Source: Hymenobacter lapidiphilus (GTDB taxonomy: Bacteria; Bacteroidota; Bacteroidia; Cytophagales; Hymenobacteraceae). Taken from it: a DNA stretch of 64,000 nt. A model generated the notes under the pieces. That model did not search any database and was not told where the DNA came from. It saw nothing but the letters and a program-made list of their open reading frames with translations. Numbering within the stretch: position 1 is the stretch's first letter; each line of letters begins with the position of its first letter. Where the stretch lies: assembly GCF_013377885.1 (NCBI RefSeq), contig NZ_JABKAU010000014.1:1-64000 (forward strand). Direction: 5' to 3'. This document shows positions 26,745 through 35,531 of the stretch, one piece after another. The position numbers were made by a program, and so were the translations under genes.

Positions 26745-29153
26745 TTAATTCCGCAACGGCTTGCCAGTCGTGAGGATGCTCTGGATGCGCTCCAGCGTTT
26801 TCCGCTCGCCGGTGAGGCTCAGGAAAGCTTCGCGCTCCAGGTCCAGCAGGTACTGCTCCGATACTTCGGTAGGCGCGCTTAGGTCGCCGCCGCACATAAT
26901 GAAGGCCAGTTTGTTGGCGATTTTCATATCGTGGTCGGAGATGTAATTGCCCTGGCGCATGGCGTGTACGCCCGTCATGAACATGCCCAGAGCGCCTTTG
27001 CCGTGCACCTTGATGTTCGTTTTCTGCACCGGCTGGGTGTAGCCGGCGTCGGCCAACTCAATGGCAGCAGACTTGGCTTGGGCAATTACGCGGTTGGAAT
27101 TCACCACTATTTCGTCGCCGGGGCGCATGAAGCCCAGGTCGAAGGCTTCGGCGGCTGACGTCGAAACCTTGGCGGTGCTCACCGTCATGAACGTGTTGCG
27201 GAGCAGGTTGTACTCGGGCTCGCCTTCCTCGTATTTGAGGGCGGTGCGCAGGGTCATTTCCTTGGTGCCGCCGCCGGCCGGAATCAGGCCTACGCCGAAT
27301 TCCACGAGGCCCATGTAGGTTTCGGCCGCGGCCACTACCTTGTCGGCGTGCAGGTTCAGCTCGCAGCCGCCGCCCAAGGCCAGGCCGTGGGGCGCGCTTA
27401 CCACCGGAATGCTGCTGTAGCGCATCCGCATCATGGCCTGCTGAAACTGGGCAATCATCAGGTTCAGCTCGTCGTACTCTTGGTCGAGGGCGAACATGTA
27501 CACGAGGCCCAGGTTGGCACCGGCCGAGAAGTTCGGCGCGTCGTTGCCCACCACGAGGCCGCGGAAGTCCTTTTCAGCCAGCTCCACGCCTTTCAGCAGG
27601 CCCTGGATTACGTCGGAACCCAGCGCGTTCATCTTGCTATGGAACTCCACGTTCAGGATACCGTCGCCGAGGTCGAGCACCGAAGCGCCGGCGTTTTTCC
27701 AGAGCACTTTGCCGGTGGCGCGCACGTTGTCGAGAATGATGAAGTTCTCGACGCCCGGAATGGCCTGATAGGCTTTGCTTTCGATGTCATAGAACTGCTT
27801 CACGCCCGCCTCGTTCACCTTATAGAAGGTTTCGTGGCCGGCGGCCAGCATTTCCTCTATCCAAGGGGCGACCGTTTTGTCTTCGGCCTTGGCCAGCTCC
27901 AGACCCTTCTGCACGCCCAGGGCATCCCAGGTTTCAAACGGACCCATATCCCAACCAAAGCCGGCGCGCAGGGCGTCGTCAATCTTGTAGAGGGCATCGG
28001 TGATTTCCGGAATCCGGTTGCTCACGTAGGCAAACAGGCCCGCGAAGGTCTTGCGGTAGAAGTCACCGGCTTTGTCTTTGCCGGCTACCAGCACCTTGAA
28101 ACGGTCGGCCAGCTTCTCGATGGGCTTGGTGCTTTCGAGGGTGGCGAACTTGATTTTCTGGCTGGCCTTGTACTCCAGCGTGTTCAGGTCGAGGGCCAGA
28201 ATGGCGGTTTTGCCCTTGTCGTCCTTGGTTTTCTTGTAGAAACCCTGACCGGTTTTGTCGCCCAGCCACTTGTTCTCGCCCATCTTCTTCAGATAGTCGG
28301 GCAAGGCAAATACGGCTTTAGCTTCGTCGTTGGGCAGGTTTTGAGCGAGACCATTGGCCACGTTCATCAGCGTATCAAGGCCCACCACGTCGGAAGTCCG
28401 GAAGGTGGCCGACTTGGCGTGGCCGATGACCGGACCGGTCAGCTTATCCACTTCCTCTACCGAAAGGCCAAGCTCCTGCATCACTTGGATTACATCCATG
28501 ATGGCAAACACGCCCACGCGGTTGGCGATGAAAGCGGGCGTATCCTTGGCCAGCACGGTGGTTTTGCCCAAGTACAGGTCGCCGTAGTGCATCAGGAAAT
28601 CCACCACCGCTTGGTCCGTGTCCGGGGTCGGGATGATTTCGAGCAGCTTCAGGTAGCGCGGCGGGTTGAAGAAGTGGGTGCCGCAGAAGTGCTTTTTGAA
28701 GTCGTCGGAACGGCCTTCGGTCATCATATGAATCGGGATGCCCGAGGTGTTGCTCGTAATCAGGGTGCCGGGCTTGCGGAACTGCTCCACACGCTCGAAC
28801 AGGCTCTGCTTGATATCGAGCCGTTCCACCACTACCTCAATCGTCCAGTCGCAGCCGGCAATGTCCTTGAGGTTATCATCGAAGTTGCCGGTTTTGATGC
28901 GGCTCACGTCGGCCTTGCGGTAGAGCGGCGAAGGGTTGGCCTTCACCGTAGCCTCTAGGGCGCTATTGACGAGGCGGTTCTTCACGGCCGGCGAGTCGAG
29001 CTTGAGGCCCTTGGCCTCCTCGGCGGGCAGCGGCTCCTTCGGCGCAATGTCGAGCAGCAGCACCTGCACGCCGATGTTGGCGAAGTGGCACGCAATGCGC
29101 GAGCCCATCACCCCGGAGCCCAGTACGGCTACTTTCTTGATGGTACGATTCAT
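26745..29153 (-). CDS. fadN: 3-hydroxyacyl-CoA dehydrogenase / enoyl-CoA hydratase, FadN type
   Basis: An 802-residue two-function enzyme for hydration and oxidation of enoyl-CoA. Domain order is dehydrogenase first (NAD-binding VAVLGSGVMGSRIACHF, GxGxxG at about 12-17; HxxxxP-type GTHFFNPPRYLKLLEIIPT) and crotonase last (from about 500; NFSAGANLG and HGLALGGGCELNLHAD oxyanion segments). This is the Bacillus FadN order and the reverse of E. coli FadB/FadJ. It follows the MarR gene by about 120 nt and leads the fadN-fadA-fadE series. Confidence 0.95.
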   Translation of the reverse strand: MNRTIKKVAVLGSGVMGSRIACHFANIGVQVLLLDIAPKEPLPAEEAKGLKLDSPAVKNRLVNSALEATVKANPSPLYRKADVSRIKTGNFDDNLKDIAGCDWTIEVVVERLDIKQSLFERVEQFRKPGTLITSNTSGIPIHMMTEGRSDDFKKHFCGTHFFNPPRYLKLLEIIPTPDTDQAVVDFLMHYGDLYLGKTTVLAKDTPAFIANRVGVFAIMDVIQVMQELGLSVEEVDKLTGPVIGHAKSATFRTSDVVGLDTLMNVANGLAQNLPNDEAKAVFALPDYLKKMGENKWLGDKTGQGFYKKTKDDKGKTAILALDLNTLEYKASQKIKFATLESTKPIEKLADRFKVLVAGKDKAGDFYRKTFAGLFAYVSNRIPEITDALYKIDDALRAGFGWDMGPFETWDALGVQKGLELAKAEDKTVAPWIEEMLAAGHETFYKVNEAGVKQFYDIESKAYQAIPGVENFIILDNVRATGKVLWKNAGASVLDLGDGILNVEFHSKMNALGSDVIQGLLKGVELAEKDFRGLVVGNDAPNFSAGANLGLVYMFALDQEYDELNLMIAQFQQAMMRMRYSSIPVVSAPHGLALGGGCELNLHADKVVAAAETYMGLVEFGVGLIPAGGGTKEMTLRTALKYEEGEPEYNLLRNTFMTVSTAKVSTSAAEAFDLGFMRPGDEIVVNSNRVIAQAKSAAIELADAGYTQPVQKTNIKVHGKGALGMFMTGVHAMRQGNYISDHDMKIANKLAFIMCGGDLSAPTEVSEQYLLDLEREAFLSLTGERKTLERIQSILTTGKPLRN

Positions 29154-29168
29154 ATTGGTGGGTAGTGG

Positions 29169-29269
29169 TTAGTGCTTAGTTGTTGGTATGTAGTGCTTAA
29201 GTGGTTTCATTAGAATCTATGTACCGGCCTCATTTCTGAATGACCCAGACCCCAATAACTAAGCACTAA
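29169..29269. repeat. Imperfect inverted repeat between marR and fadN
   Basis: Arms of 18 nt (29169-29186 and 29252-29269, TTAGTGCTTAGTTGTTGG) with one mismatch and a 65-nt loop. It resembles the AGCT-rich spacer sequences elsewhere in the window. Function unknown. Confidence 0.6.
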
Positions 29270-29275
29270 TAGCCC

Positions 29276-29758
29276 TTACGCGGCCGATGATTCGGCGGGG
29301 CGCAGGGGCTTGAGTTTAAAGTTGTCGTAGAGTGTTTTGCCCTCAATCATTCCCGTAATCTGGCTTACCACGCGGAAAAACACGTCCAACTCGCTCTGCG
29401 GAATTTCCTCGCGCACCTTTAAGTTGAAGTGGCGCACAGTCTGGCGCGAGATTTCCTTGTTACGCAGGCCATCCTCGGTCAGGAAAATGCGCACCGAGCG
29501 TTTGTCGTGAGCGTCGGCCTGCTTATAAATAAGGCCTTTGTCTTCCATCGAGCGTAGAATACGAGTCAGGGAGCGGGTTTCGAGTCCCAGCAGGGGCGCA
29601 ATTTTGGTTGCGGGCGTGCCGTTCTCCTGGTCGATGTTCAGCAGCACGAAACCGATGCTGGTGGTAATATCGTGCTTGGCCGCCTGCGTATTGTACATGC
29701 GCGAAATGGCATGCCAGGCAACCTTGATATTATAATCGACGGTTTCTTCGGGGGTCAT
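29276..29758 (-). CDS. MarR-family transcriptional regulator
   Basis: A 160-residue winged-helix repressor-type protein. The ATG at 29758 (MTPEETVDYNIKVAWHAISR) is preferred over a TTG 15 nt earlier. The DNA-binding part has ATKIAPLLGLETRSLTRIL (recognition helix) and DKGLIYKQADAHDKRSVRIFLTEDG (wing). It is the first gene of the apparent marR-fadN-fadA-fadE series, so control of fatty-acid oxidation, with acyl-CoA or fatty acid as ligand, is a reasonable inference. A small palindrome at 29800-29811 could be its operator. Confidence 0.88.
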   Translation of the reverse strand: MTPEETVDYNIKVAWHAISRMYNTQAAKHDITTSIGFVLLNIDQENGTPATKIAPLLGLETRSLTRILRSMEDKGLIYKQADAHDKRSVRIFLTEDGLRNKEISRQTVRHFNLKVREEIPQSELDVFFRVVSQITGMIEGKTLYDNFKLKPLRPAESSAA

Positions 29759-29799
29759 AGGGGAGTGTCGCAAGTCCGGTAAACATACGGATAATATGT

Positions 29800-29811
29800 T
29801 ATGCTTGCATA
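29800..29811. promoter_or_regulatory. Candidate operator of the MarR regulator
   Basis: TATGC-TT-GCATA is a short palindrome in the AT-rich stretch 42 nt upstream of the MarR ATG, near a TATGTTTA -7-like element. MarR proteins usually bind such repeats. It is short enough to occur by chance. Confidence 0.35.
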
Positions 29812-29902
29812 CTATATACCCCGAAAAAAGTTTTGGCTCGCTCCTAATTCCGATGCGCTACAGGCGGGCCCGACTGCCGACAATTTTGCCGAACGCCATA
29901 GC

Positions 29903-30652
29903 TTACAGAACGAAGCTTACTACGTTGGAGGGGGTAGAATTCAACGAAGGGTAGACAACCTGACCCGTAGCCGGATTTTGGTAGTACATCAGTTGCACAG
30001 GAACTCCATAGGCTACCAGATATACCGTACTGCCCGGCGCAAAGCCCGCATTGCGCACTACATCCCGACTAAAAATACTGTTTTTTTGACCCACAGCACT
30101 ACCGAAATCATAGGTAATGAGCAGTTCGCCAGTTGCGGCCGTTACTGCGGCCGTTTTTCCAGCAAAAAACACGACTCGATAAGTTGTATTAGCTGGATCA
30201 GAGTTAGACACTTTTAAGCTGAATGGTATTCCTGAAGAGTTGGGGACCCCAGCCGTCAGGTTGCTCACAATAGTGCTTGACGGCACCGTAACAGAAACAT
30301 CCCTTACAACTGTGGGAGCATTGCCGCCGGCATGCGAGACACCGAATTCTTTATACGTAGCGTAACCTGTACGAGTGTAAGTGAGGTTGTAGGTTCCGGC
30401 ACGCACGTTCAAGAACTCGAAGCGTCCATCTGCATCTGTAGTTGATTTCTGATTGTCGATACCCTCCAATTCGACCGTAAAACCAGCTTTACTCACCGGT
30501 GTTCCATTCTGGTCGCTGGCTCGCACAAATCCATATATGCTCCCCCTGGGCTCTGGTTGTACCGGAATAGGATTCCTGTCTTTAGCACCGCAACTACCAA
30601 GTAAAGCCAGCACCCAGATACAGGCCAGCAGGAGAGTGGAAGTATTTTGCAT
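29903..30652 (-). CDS. Lipoprotein with carboxypeptidase-regulatory-like domain
   Basis: A 249-residue lipoprotein: signal MQNTSTLLLACIWVLALLG with lipobox GSC at about 19-21. Residues about 37-95 form a carboxypeptidase regulatory-like beta-sandwich (GSIYGFVRASDQNGTPVSKA, DADGRFEFLNVRAGTYNLTY), followed by a second, Ser/Thr/Val-rich domain. Base composition is lower in GC than in neighbours. It is surface- or periplasm-facing; such domains bind carbohydrate or protein. It lies between the acyl-CoA ligase and MarR genes but its relation to fatty-acid use is unknown. Confidence 0.8.
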   Translation of the reverse strand: MQNTSTLLLACIWVLALLGSCGAKDRNPIPVQPEPRGSIYGFVRASDQNGTPVSKAGFTVELEGIDNQKSTTDADGRFEFLNVRAGTYNLTYTRTGYATYKEFGVSHAGGNAPTVVRDVSVTVPSSTIVSNLTAGVPNSSGIPFSLKVSNSDPANTTYRVVFFAGKTAAVTAATGELLITYDFGSAVGQKNSIFSRDVVRNAGFAPGSTVYLVAYGVPVQLMYYQNPATGQVVYPSLNSTPSNVVSFVL

Positions 30653-30835
30653 AGTGGGAGAACAAATAGTTTGAGGGGCATTTACTGCCCTTATTTATTA
30701 CTGATTACCAGCCTAATACAGTTACATACAGGCAGCAAAAGCTATGCCCGAAACTTGCGTCCCGGGCATAATCCTTTCTCTGGAATACAGCATCAACTGC
30801 GGCGGCTGTTGGCACTCACTTCAGCGCTAAGCAGC

Positions 30836-32602
30836 CTATTGGTACATGCCCTCAATAATGTCCTTATTGTTGGCAGTAATGGCCTTACGCTTCACTTTCA
30901 TGGTGGGCGTCATCTCGCCCGACTCCACGGTCCAGTGCTCGGGCAGGAGCACGATTTTCTTCACCTGCTCCCACTTGGCGAAGCTTTCGTTGTACTTGTG
31001 CACGAGGTCTTCGTACATCTTCACCACCTTCTCGTTCTTCACCAGCTCGCCCGGCGAGCCGTCGCAAGGCACGTTGTTGCGCTTGCACCAGCCTTTCAGG
31101 TCGTCGAAGGACGGCACAACGAGGGCCGAAGCGAACTTCTGCCCGTCGCCGACCACCATGCACTGCTCGATGAGCGGCGACTCTTTCATCTTGCCTTCCA
31201 GCACCTGCGGGGCAATGTATTTACCGCCCGAGGTCTTAAACATCTCCTTCTTGCGGTCGGTGATTTTGAGGAACTTACCGTCCACCATCTCGCCGATGTC
31301 GCCGGTATGGAACCAGCCGTCGGCATCGAATTCCTTGGCCGTGAGCTCGGGCTGGTTGTAGTAGCCCTTCATCACCGATTCCGACTTGGTCAGAATTTCG
31401 CCGTCGGCGGCAATTTTCACTTCGGTGTTATCGATGATTGGACCTACGGTGCCAATCATGTTGTTTTCGGGGTCGTAGCCGCCCACGGCAATTACGGGCG
31501 AGGTTTCGGTGAGGCCGTAGCCTTCCATTACCGGAATGCCAGCCGACCAGAACACTCGGGCCAACCGGGGCTGCAGGGCCCCGCCCCCACTCACGATGCA
31601 GCGGAGCTTGCCCCCCAGCGCCTCGCGCCACTTATTGAAAATAAGCTTATTAGCAAGCTTCAGCTGGGTGTTGTACAGGAAGCCGTGGTCTTGCTGGTTG
31701 TCGTATTTGAGACCCAGGTTGAGCGCCCAGAAGAACATGTTTTTCTTCACGCCTTCCAGCGCGTGGCCCTTAGCCACGATCTTGTCGTACACTTTTTCGA
31801 GCAGGCGCGGCACGGTGGTGAAGATTTCGGGCTGCACCTCGCGCAGGTTGTCGGCAATGGTTTCCATACTCTCGGCGTAGTAAATGCTTACGCCGTTGAT
31901 GAGGTAGAGGTGGGTAACCATGCGCTCGAAGATGTGGCAGAGCGGCAGGAAGCTCAGGGCCTTATCGTCTTTGGTAACCGGCACAAACCGCTGGGCATTG
32001 CGGCAGTTGCTGAGCAGGTTGTTATGCGTGAGCATCACTCCCTTGGGTTTGCCGGTGGTACCCGAAGTGTAGATGAGCGTGAGCAGATCGTCGGGCTGCA
32101 CGGCGGCTTTAAGCGGCTCCAGATCGGCCAGGTTGCCTTTCTTTCCCATATCCAGCAGCTCGCCGAAGTAGCGGGCCCCGTCGAGCTTATCGAAGCTGAA
32201 CACGTTTTCGGTCGGAATATCGAGGCTCTCAATGGCCTCAGTTACCTTCTCGAGCAGCTTCTGGTCGGATACCAGCACGGCTTTCACCCCGGCATCTGCG
32301 AAAATGAACTTGTAGTCTTCGGTAGTGATGGTGGGGTACATGGGTACACTCACGGCCCCAAGTTGGGCAATGGCGAAGTCGGCAATCATCCACTCAGGCC
32401 GGTTCAACGAAATCAGGGCCACCTTGTCGTCTTTGCCGATGCCGAGCGCGCGCAGGCCCAAACTGGCCTCGTTCACCTGCCGCACTACTTCGTCGGTGCT
32501 CATGGGCTGGTAACGGCCGTCTATTTTGGCAGCCAGGCAGTCGGCTTTATTGTACTTCTGCTGCAGTAGGGGCAGAATATCGAACGTGCGGCGGATTTCC
32601 AT
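30836..32602 (-). CDS. Long-chain fatty acid-CoA ligase (AMP-binding)
   Basis: A 588-residue enzyme that activates fatty acids to acyl-CoA with ATP. The ATG at 32602 (MEIRRTFDILPLLQQKYNKA) replaces a longer frame with a low-complexity Ser/Pro start. Motifs: YTSGTTGKPKGVM (178-190), the GYGLTETSPVIAV block, GWFHTGDIGEM and the Lys-bearing C-terminal domain (KEMFKTSGGKYIAPQ, with the catalytic Lys at the end of the family motif). It supplies substrates to the FadNAE enzymes encoded downstream. Confidence 0.95.
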   Translation of the reverse strand: MEIRRTFDILPLLQQKYNKADCLAAKIDGRYQPMSTDEVVRQVNEASLGLRALGIGKDDKVALISLNRPEWMIADFAIAQLGAVSVPMYPTITTEDYKFIFADAGVKAVLVSDQKLLEKVTEAIESLDIPTENVFSFDKLDGARYFGELLDMGKKGNLADLEPLKAAVQPDDLLTLIYTSGTTGKPKGVMLTHNNLLSNCRNAQRFVPVTKDDKALSFLPLCHIFERMVTHLYLINGVSIYYAESMETIADNLREVQPEIFTTVPRLLEKVYDKIVAKGHALEGVKKNMFFWALNLGLKYDNQQDHGFLYNTQLKLANKLIFNKWREALGGKLRCIVSGGGALQPRLARVFWSAGIPVMEGYGLTETSPVIAVGGYDPENNMIGTVGPIIDNTEVKIAADGEILTKSESVMKGYYNQPELTAKEFDADGWFHTGDIGEMVDGKFLKITDRKKEMFKTSGGKYIAPQVLEGKMKESPLIEQCMVVGDGQKFASALVVPSFDDLKGWCKRNNVPCDGSPGELVKNEKVVKMYEDLVHKYNESFAKWEQVKKIVLLPEHWTVESGEMTPTMKVKRKAITANNKDIIEGMYQ

Positions 32603-32767
32603 GGGCAACAAACTATGCGAGGATGGGAGTGGAGGAGATAAAGACAGGCGCAAAGCGGCAGCGCATTGGTCCCGACCAGGGTATAAGGCACCTTAAATAA
32701 CTGCTTTTTTCTGTAAACCTCAGTCATACGGCCCTAAAAACCACCGGCCGCGTGGCAGGCTTTTGCG

Positions 32768-32775
32768 TAGCTTTG
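32768..32775 (+). promoter_or_regulatory. Candidate -7 element for the arginase-fold gene
   Basis: TAGCTTTG fits TAnnTTTG and predicts a leader of about 18 nt before the ATG at 32798. No -33 box is clear. Confidence 0.4.
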
Positions 32776-32797
32776 TCCAACGCCCCTTCCGCGCCCG

Positions 32798-34009
32798 ATG
32801 AATCTGGCTATCTTTTTCGATCCGCTGCCTGAAGAACTTGTTCCGGCCGGTGCTCCGGCTACCGTGCTGGCTGGGGCCATCTCGGCTTTTACCGGCGGCA
32901 CTTTCCCCGATTGGCGCGCCGCCGACCTGGCCCTGATTGGCCTGGACGAGTGGCGCGGCAGTGTAGCCGGCGAACCGGCCGGCCATGGGGCCAACGCCGT
33001 GCGCGGCCAGCTCTACCAGCTTCAGAAAAGCAGCAGCCCCTGCCGCCTCGCCGATTTGGGCAACTTGCGCCCCGGCCTTACCCTGGAAGACACTTACCAG
33101 CGCCTGCGCGAGATTATTGCTGCTTTGCTTGAACAGGGCACCGTGGCAATCCTGCTGGGCGGCTCCCACGACCTCGACTACGGGCAGTTTCTGGCCTACG
33201 AAACCCTGGAGCGGGCCATCAGCTTCGCTACTGTGGATGCCCGCGTGGATATGGCCGAGCCCGATGGCAGCGGGGCGGCGCCCGAAGACACGCACCTGCG
33301 CCGCATGTTGCTCCACGCGCCCAGCTTCCTGTTCAACTTCTCGCAGCTGGCCCACCAGCAGTATCTGGTGGCTCCCGACGTGCTGGCGGCCCTCGAAAAG
33401 CTGCACTTTGAAACCCTGCGCGTAGGCCAGATTCGCGACGACATCAGACAGGCCGAGCCACTGCTGCGCCAAGCCGACTTCGTGAGCTTCGATGTGGCCG
33501 CCGTACGCTGGCAGGACGCGCCGGGCTACCAGCCGGCCAACCCGTTCGGCCTCACCAACGAGGAAGCGGCCAAGCTGGCCTGGTACGCCGGCTGCAACGA
33601 CCAGCTCACCTCCTTCGGCCTCTACGGCTACCGCCCCGACCACGACCCGCACGGGCTGGCCGCCATGGTGCAGGCCACTATGCTGTGGTATTTTGTGGAA
33701 GGCTTCTATTACCGTCGTCGCGAAATCGACTTCCGCGGACCCACTTTCCTGCGTTACGCCGCGGGTCTGCACGGCCCGGTTCGCTACACGCAGTCGCACC
33801 CCGGCGGGCCCACCGATGAGGAGGAAGAGGATGGCCCTGACCGTATTGTGTTTTATAAGTCGCGCCAGACGGACCGCTGGTGGATGGAAGTGGTGAACCT
33901 GACTGGCAACGCCCGTCGCATTGTACCCTGCAGTTACCAAGACTACCTGCGCGCCGCCCAGGGCGACGTGCCCCACCGCTGGATTCTCACGCAGGCCCTA
34001 CTGGGGTAA
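32798..34009 (+). CDS. Arginase-fold protein (annotated type: formimidoylglutamase), altered metal site
   Basis: A 403-residue ureohydrolase-fold protein. Three family metal motifs can be found: GGSH (121-124), DARVD (147-151, normally DAHxD) and SFDVAA (230-235, normally SxDVD). By comparison with arginase, the residues for one manganese (H124, D147, D151, D232) are kept. The two residues specific to the second manganese are changed (His to R149, Asp to A234). This makes ordinary arginase or formimidoylglutamase activity doubtful. Related degenerate proteins occur in other Bacteroidota. No hut genes lie nearby. ATG at 32798. Confidence 0.75.
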   Translation: MNLAIFFDPLPEELVPAGAPATVLAGAISAFTGGTFPDWRAADLALIGLDEWRGSVAGEPAGHGANAVRGQLYQLQKSSSPCRLADLGNLRPGLTLEDTYQRLREIIAALLEQGTVAILLGGSHDLDYGQFLAYETLERAISFATVDARVDMAEPDGSGAAPEDTHLRRMLLHAPSFLFNFSQLAHQQYLVAPDVLAALEKLHFETLRVGQIRDDIRQAEPLLRQADFVSFDVAAVRWQDAPGYQPANPFGLTNEEAAKLAWYAGCNDQLTSFGLYGYRPDHDPHGLAAMVQATMLWYFVEGFYYRRREIDFRGPTFLRYAAGLHGPVRYTQSHPGGPTDEEEEDGPDRIVFYKSRQTDRWWMEVVNLTGNARRIVPCSYQDYLRAAQGDVPHRWILTQALLG

Positions 34010-34042
34010 GCCGAAGTCGGAAATCAACAGAAAAAACTAAAC

Positions 34043-34330
34043 ATGGATAGCCCAGAAGCCGATTTTGAGCAGATTACGGGCGATGGGCGGCCGGTAGCGG
34101 AACAGCCCTTTTATACGCGCGGGCAACTAGCCCTGCGCAACGGGCAGGACCGCGACGAAATATGGGTGGCCTTCCGGGGGCTGATTTACGACGTAAGCCG
34201 GTCGCGCCTGTGGAAGCGCGGCAACCACTACGAACACTGGGCTGGCCAAGACCTGACGCCCGAAATGGCCCAGGCCCCTCACCTACCCACTGTATTCGAC
34301 CGGTTTCCGGTGATTGGCCGGTTGGCATAA
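34043..34330 (+). CDS. Cytochrome b5-like heme-binding domain protein
   Basis: A 95-residue soluble single-domain protein. FYTRGQLALRNGQDRDEIWVAF, then GLIYDVSRSRLWKRGNHYEHWAGQDLT, are characteristic of the cytochrome b5-like heme/steroid-binding family. Candidate heme contacts are H62 or H65 and H80. No membrane segment is seen. It begins 33 nt after the arginase-fold gene and probably shares its transcript. Electron-transfer partner unknown. Confidence 0.8.
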   Translation: MDSPEADFEQITGDGRPVAEQPFYTRGQLALRNGQDRDEIWVAFRGLIYDVSRSRLWKRGNHYEHWAGQDLTPEMAQAPHLPTVFDRFPVIGRLA

Positions 34331-34403
34331 ACCAGTTGATGGCGCGTAAAGGCAACTTCGTGCCGTTTGTGCAGTATTGCTTATTCTCCCTTATCTCTCC
34401 CCG

Positions 34404-35207
34404 ATGACTACTGAAAGCGCCTCCGAATACAACAACCTCGAAACGCTACCCACCGCCGCGCTGCTGGCCGGCATGAACCAGCTCGACCAAACCGTGCCGC
34501 AAGCCGTGGCCCGGGCGCTACCACAGCTGGAGGCGTTGGTAGAAGCCACCGTGGCGCGGCTGGGCGCAGGCGGCCGGTTGTTCTACATCGGGGCGGGCAC
34601 CAGTGGACGGCTTGGGGTGCTCGATGCTTCGGAATGCCCACCGACCTTCGGCGTGCCCCACGGCGTAGTTATCGGCATCATTGCGGGCGGCGACACAGCC
34701 ATCCGCAAGGCGGTGGAAAATGCCGAGGATGACGCCCAACAGGCCTGGCAGGATTTGCAGGCCCACGACATTACCGATAAGGATATCGTGGTGGGCATTG
34801 CCGCCTCGGGCCGCACGCCCTACGTGATTGGCGGGCTGGAGCAGGCCCGGCAGCATGGGCTGGCCACGGGCTGCATTGTGTGCAACGCCAATTCGGCAGT
34901 AGCGGCGGCGGCCGAGTTTCCGGTGGAAGTGGTGACCGGCTCCGAGTTCGTGACCGGCAGCACCCGCCTCAAGGCTGGTACCGGCCAGAAGCTGGCCCTC
35001 AATATGCTTACTACCGCCACCTTTATCCGGCTGGGCCGCGTGAAGGGCAACAAAATGGTGGACATGCAACTCAGTAACGCCAAGCTGATAGACCGCGGCG
35101 AACGGATGCTGATGGACGAGCTGGGCCTGGAGCAATCCAAGGCCGCCGAGTTGCTGGAACTGCACGGCTCAGTGCGGGCCGCGCTGGCGGCATACAGCGG
35201 ACACTAA
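34404..35207 (+). CDS. murQ: N-acetylmuramic acid 6-phosphate etherase
   Basis: A 267-residue SIS-domain enzyme that converts MurNAc-6-phosphate to GlcNAc-6-phosphate and lactate in cell-wall recycling. The ATG at 34404 (MTTESASEYNNLETLPTAAL) fits; the longer frame adds nine hydrophobic residues. YIGAGTSGRLGVLDASECPPTFG holds the catalytic Glu (E77), and GIAASGRTPYVIGGLE and NANSAVAAAAEFPVEVVTG are sugar-phosphate segments. A small C-terminal helical domain ends the protein. The usual partners murK, anmK or a permease are not in the window. Confidence 0.95.
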   Translation: MTTESASEYNNLETLPTAALLAGMNQLDQTVPQAVARALPQLEALVEATVARLGAGGRLFYIGAGTSGRLGVLDASECPPTFGVPHGVVIGIIAGGDTAIRKAVENAEDDAQQAWQDLQAHDITDKDIVVGIAASGRTPYVIGGLEQARQHGLATGCIVCNANSAVAAAAEFPVEVVTGSEFVTGSTRLKAGTGQKLALNMLTTATFIRLGRVKGNKMVDMQLSNAKLIDRGERMLMDELGLEQSKAAELLELHGSVRAALAAYSGH

Positions 35208-35531
35208 GCTATTGGGGGGTTAGCTGATAGCTGTTGGCTTTTTTTCTGAGCAGCTGAGTTGATAGTGAAGCTGTTTAGGAAGTACCTGGAATCAATCAGA
35301 ACGTCATGCTGAGCTTGTCGAAGCATCTCTACCGCTTCGCTGAGCGACTGTAACGAAACGGTAGAGATGCTTCGACAAGCTCAGCATGACGTCCTTTTGA
35401 CTTTTTAAACAGCTTAAGTGTGACCTACAATCAGGAGCGGTAGGAAACCAGCGGGCTTTTTTCGGAGTTAGCAGGAACCGGCAACCGTGGCTTTCTGCAG
35501 GTGCGGCATTTTCTCCTTTCGCCTTTCTCTC
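35208..35531. other. Intergenic region with AGCT-rich stretch and hairpin repeat
   Basis: 324 nt without a gene. 35208-35260 contains TAGCTGATAGCTGTTGGC-type sequence, like spacers at 39165-39325. 35301-35392 is a long hairpin. The remainder carries no clear promoter. Confidence 0.6.
35301..35392. repeat. Long hairpin repeat (CATGCTGAGC family), after murQ
   Basis: Two perfect 34-nt arms (35301-35334 and 35359-35392) with a 24-nt loop. The arms share GTCATGCTGAGCTTG and GAAGCATCTCTACCG with the hairpin at 11203-11326. Confidence 0.93.

Noticed and set aside
27348..28958. A 536-codon open frame opposite fadN
   Set aside because: It is the same artefact; the real gene on the other strand has clear motifs along its full length.
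30647..32569. A 640-codon open frame opposite the acyl-CoA ligase gene
   Set aside because: It is a mirror frame produced by GC-rich codon positions; it has no family motifs and a His/Val/Leu-rich composition typical of antisense frames.
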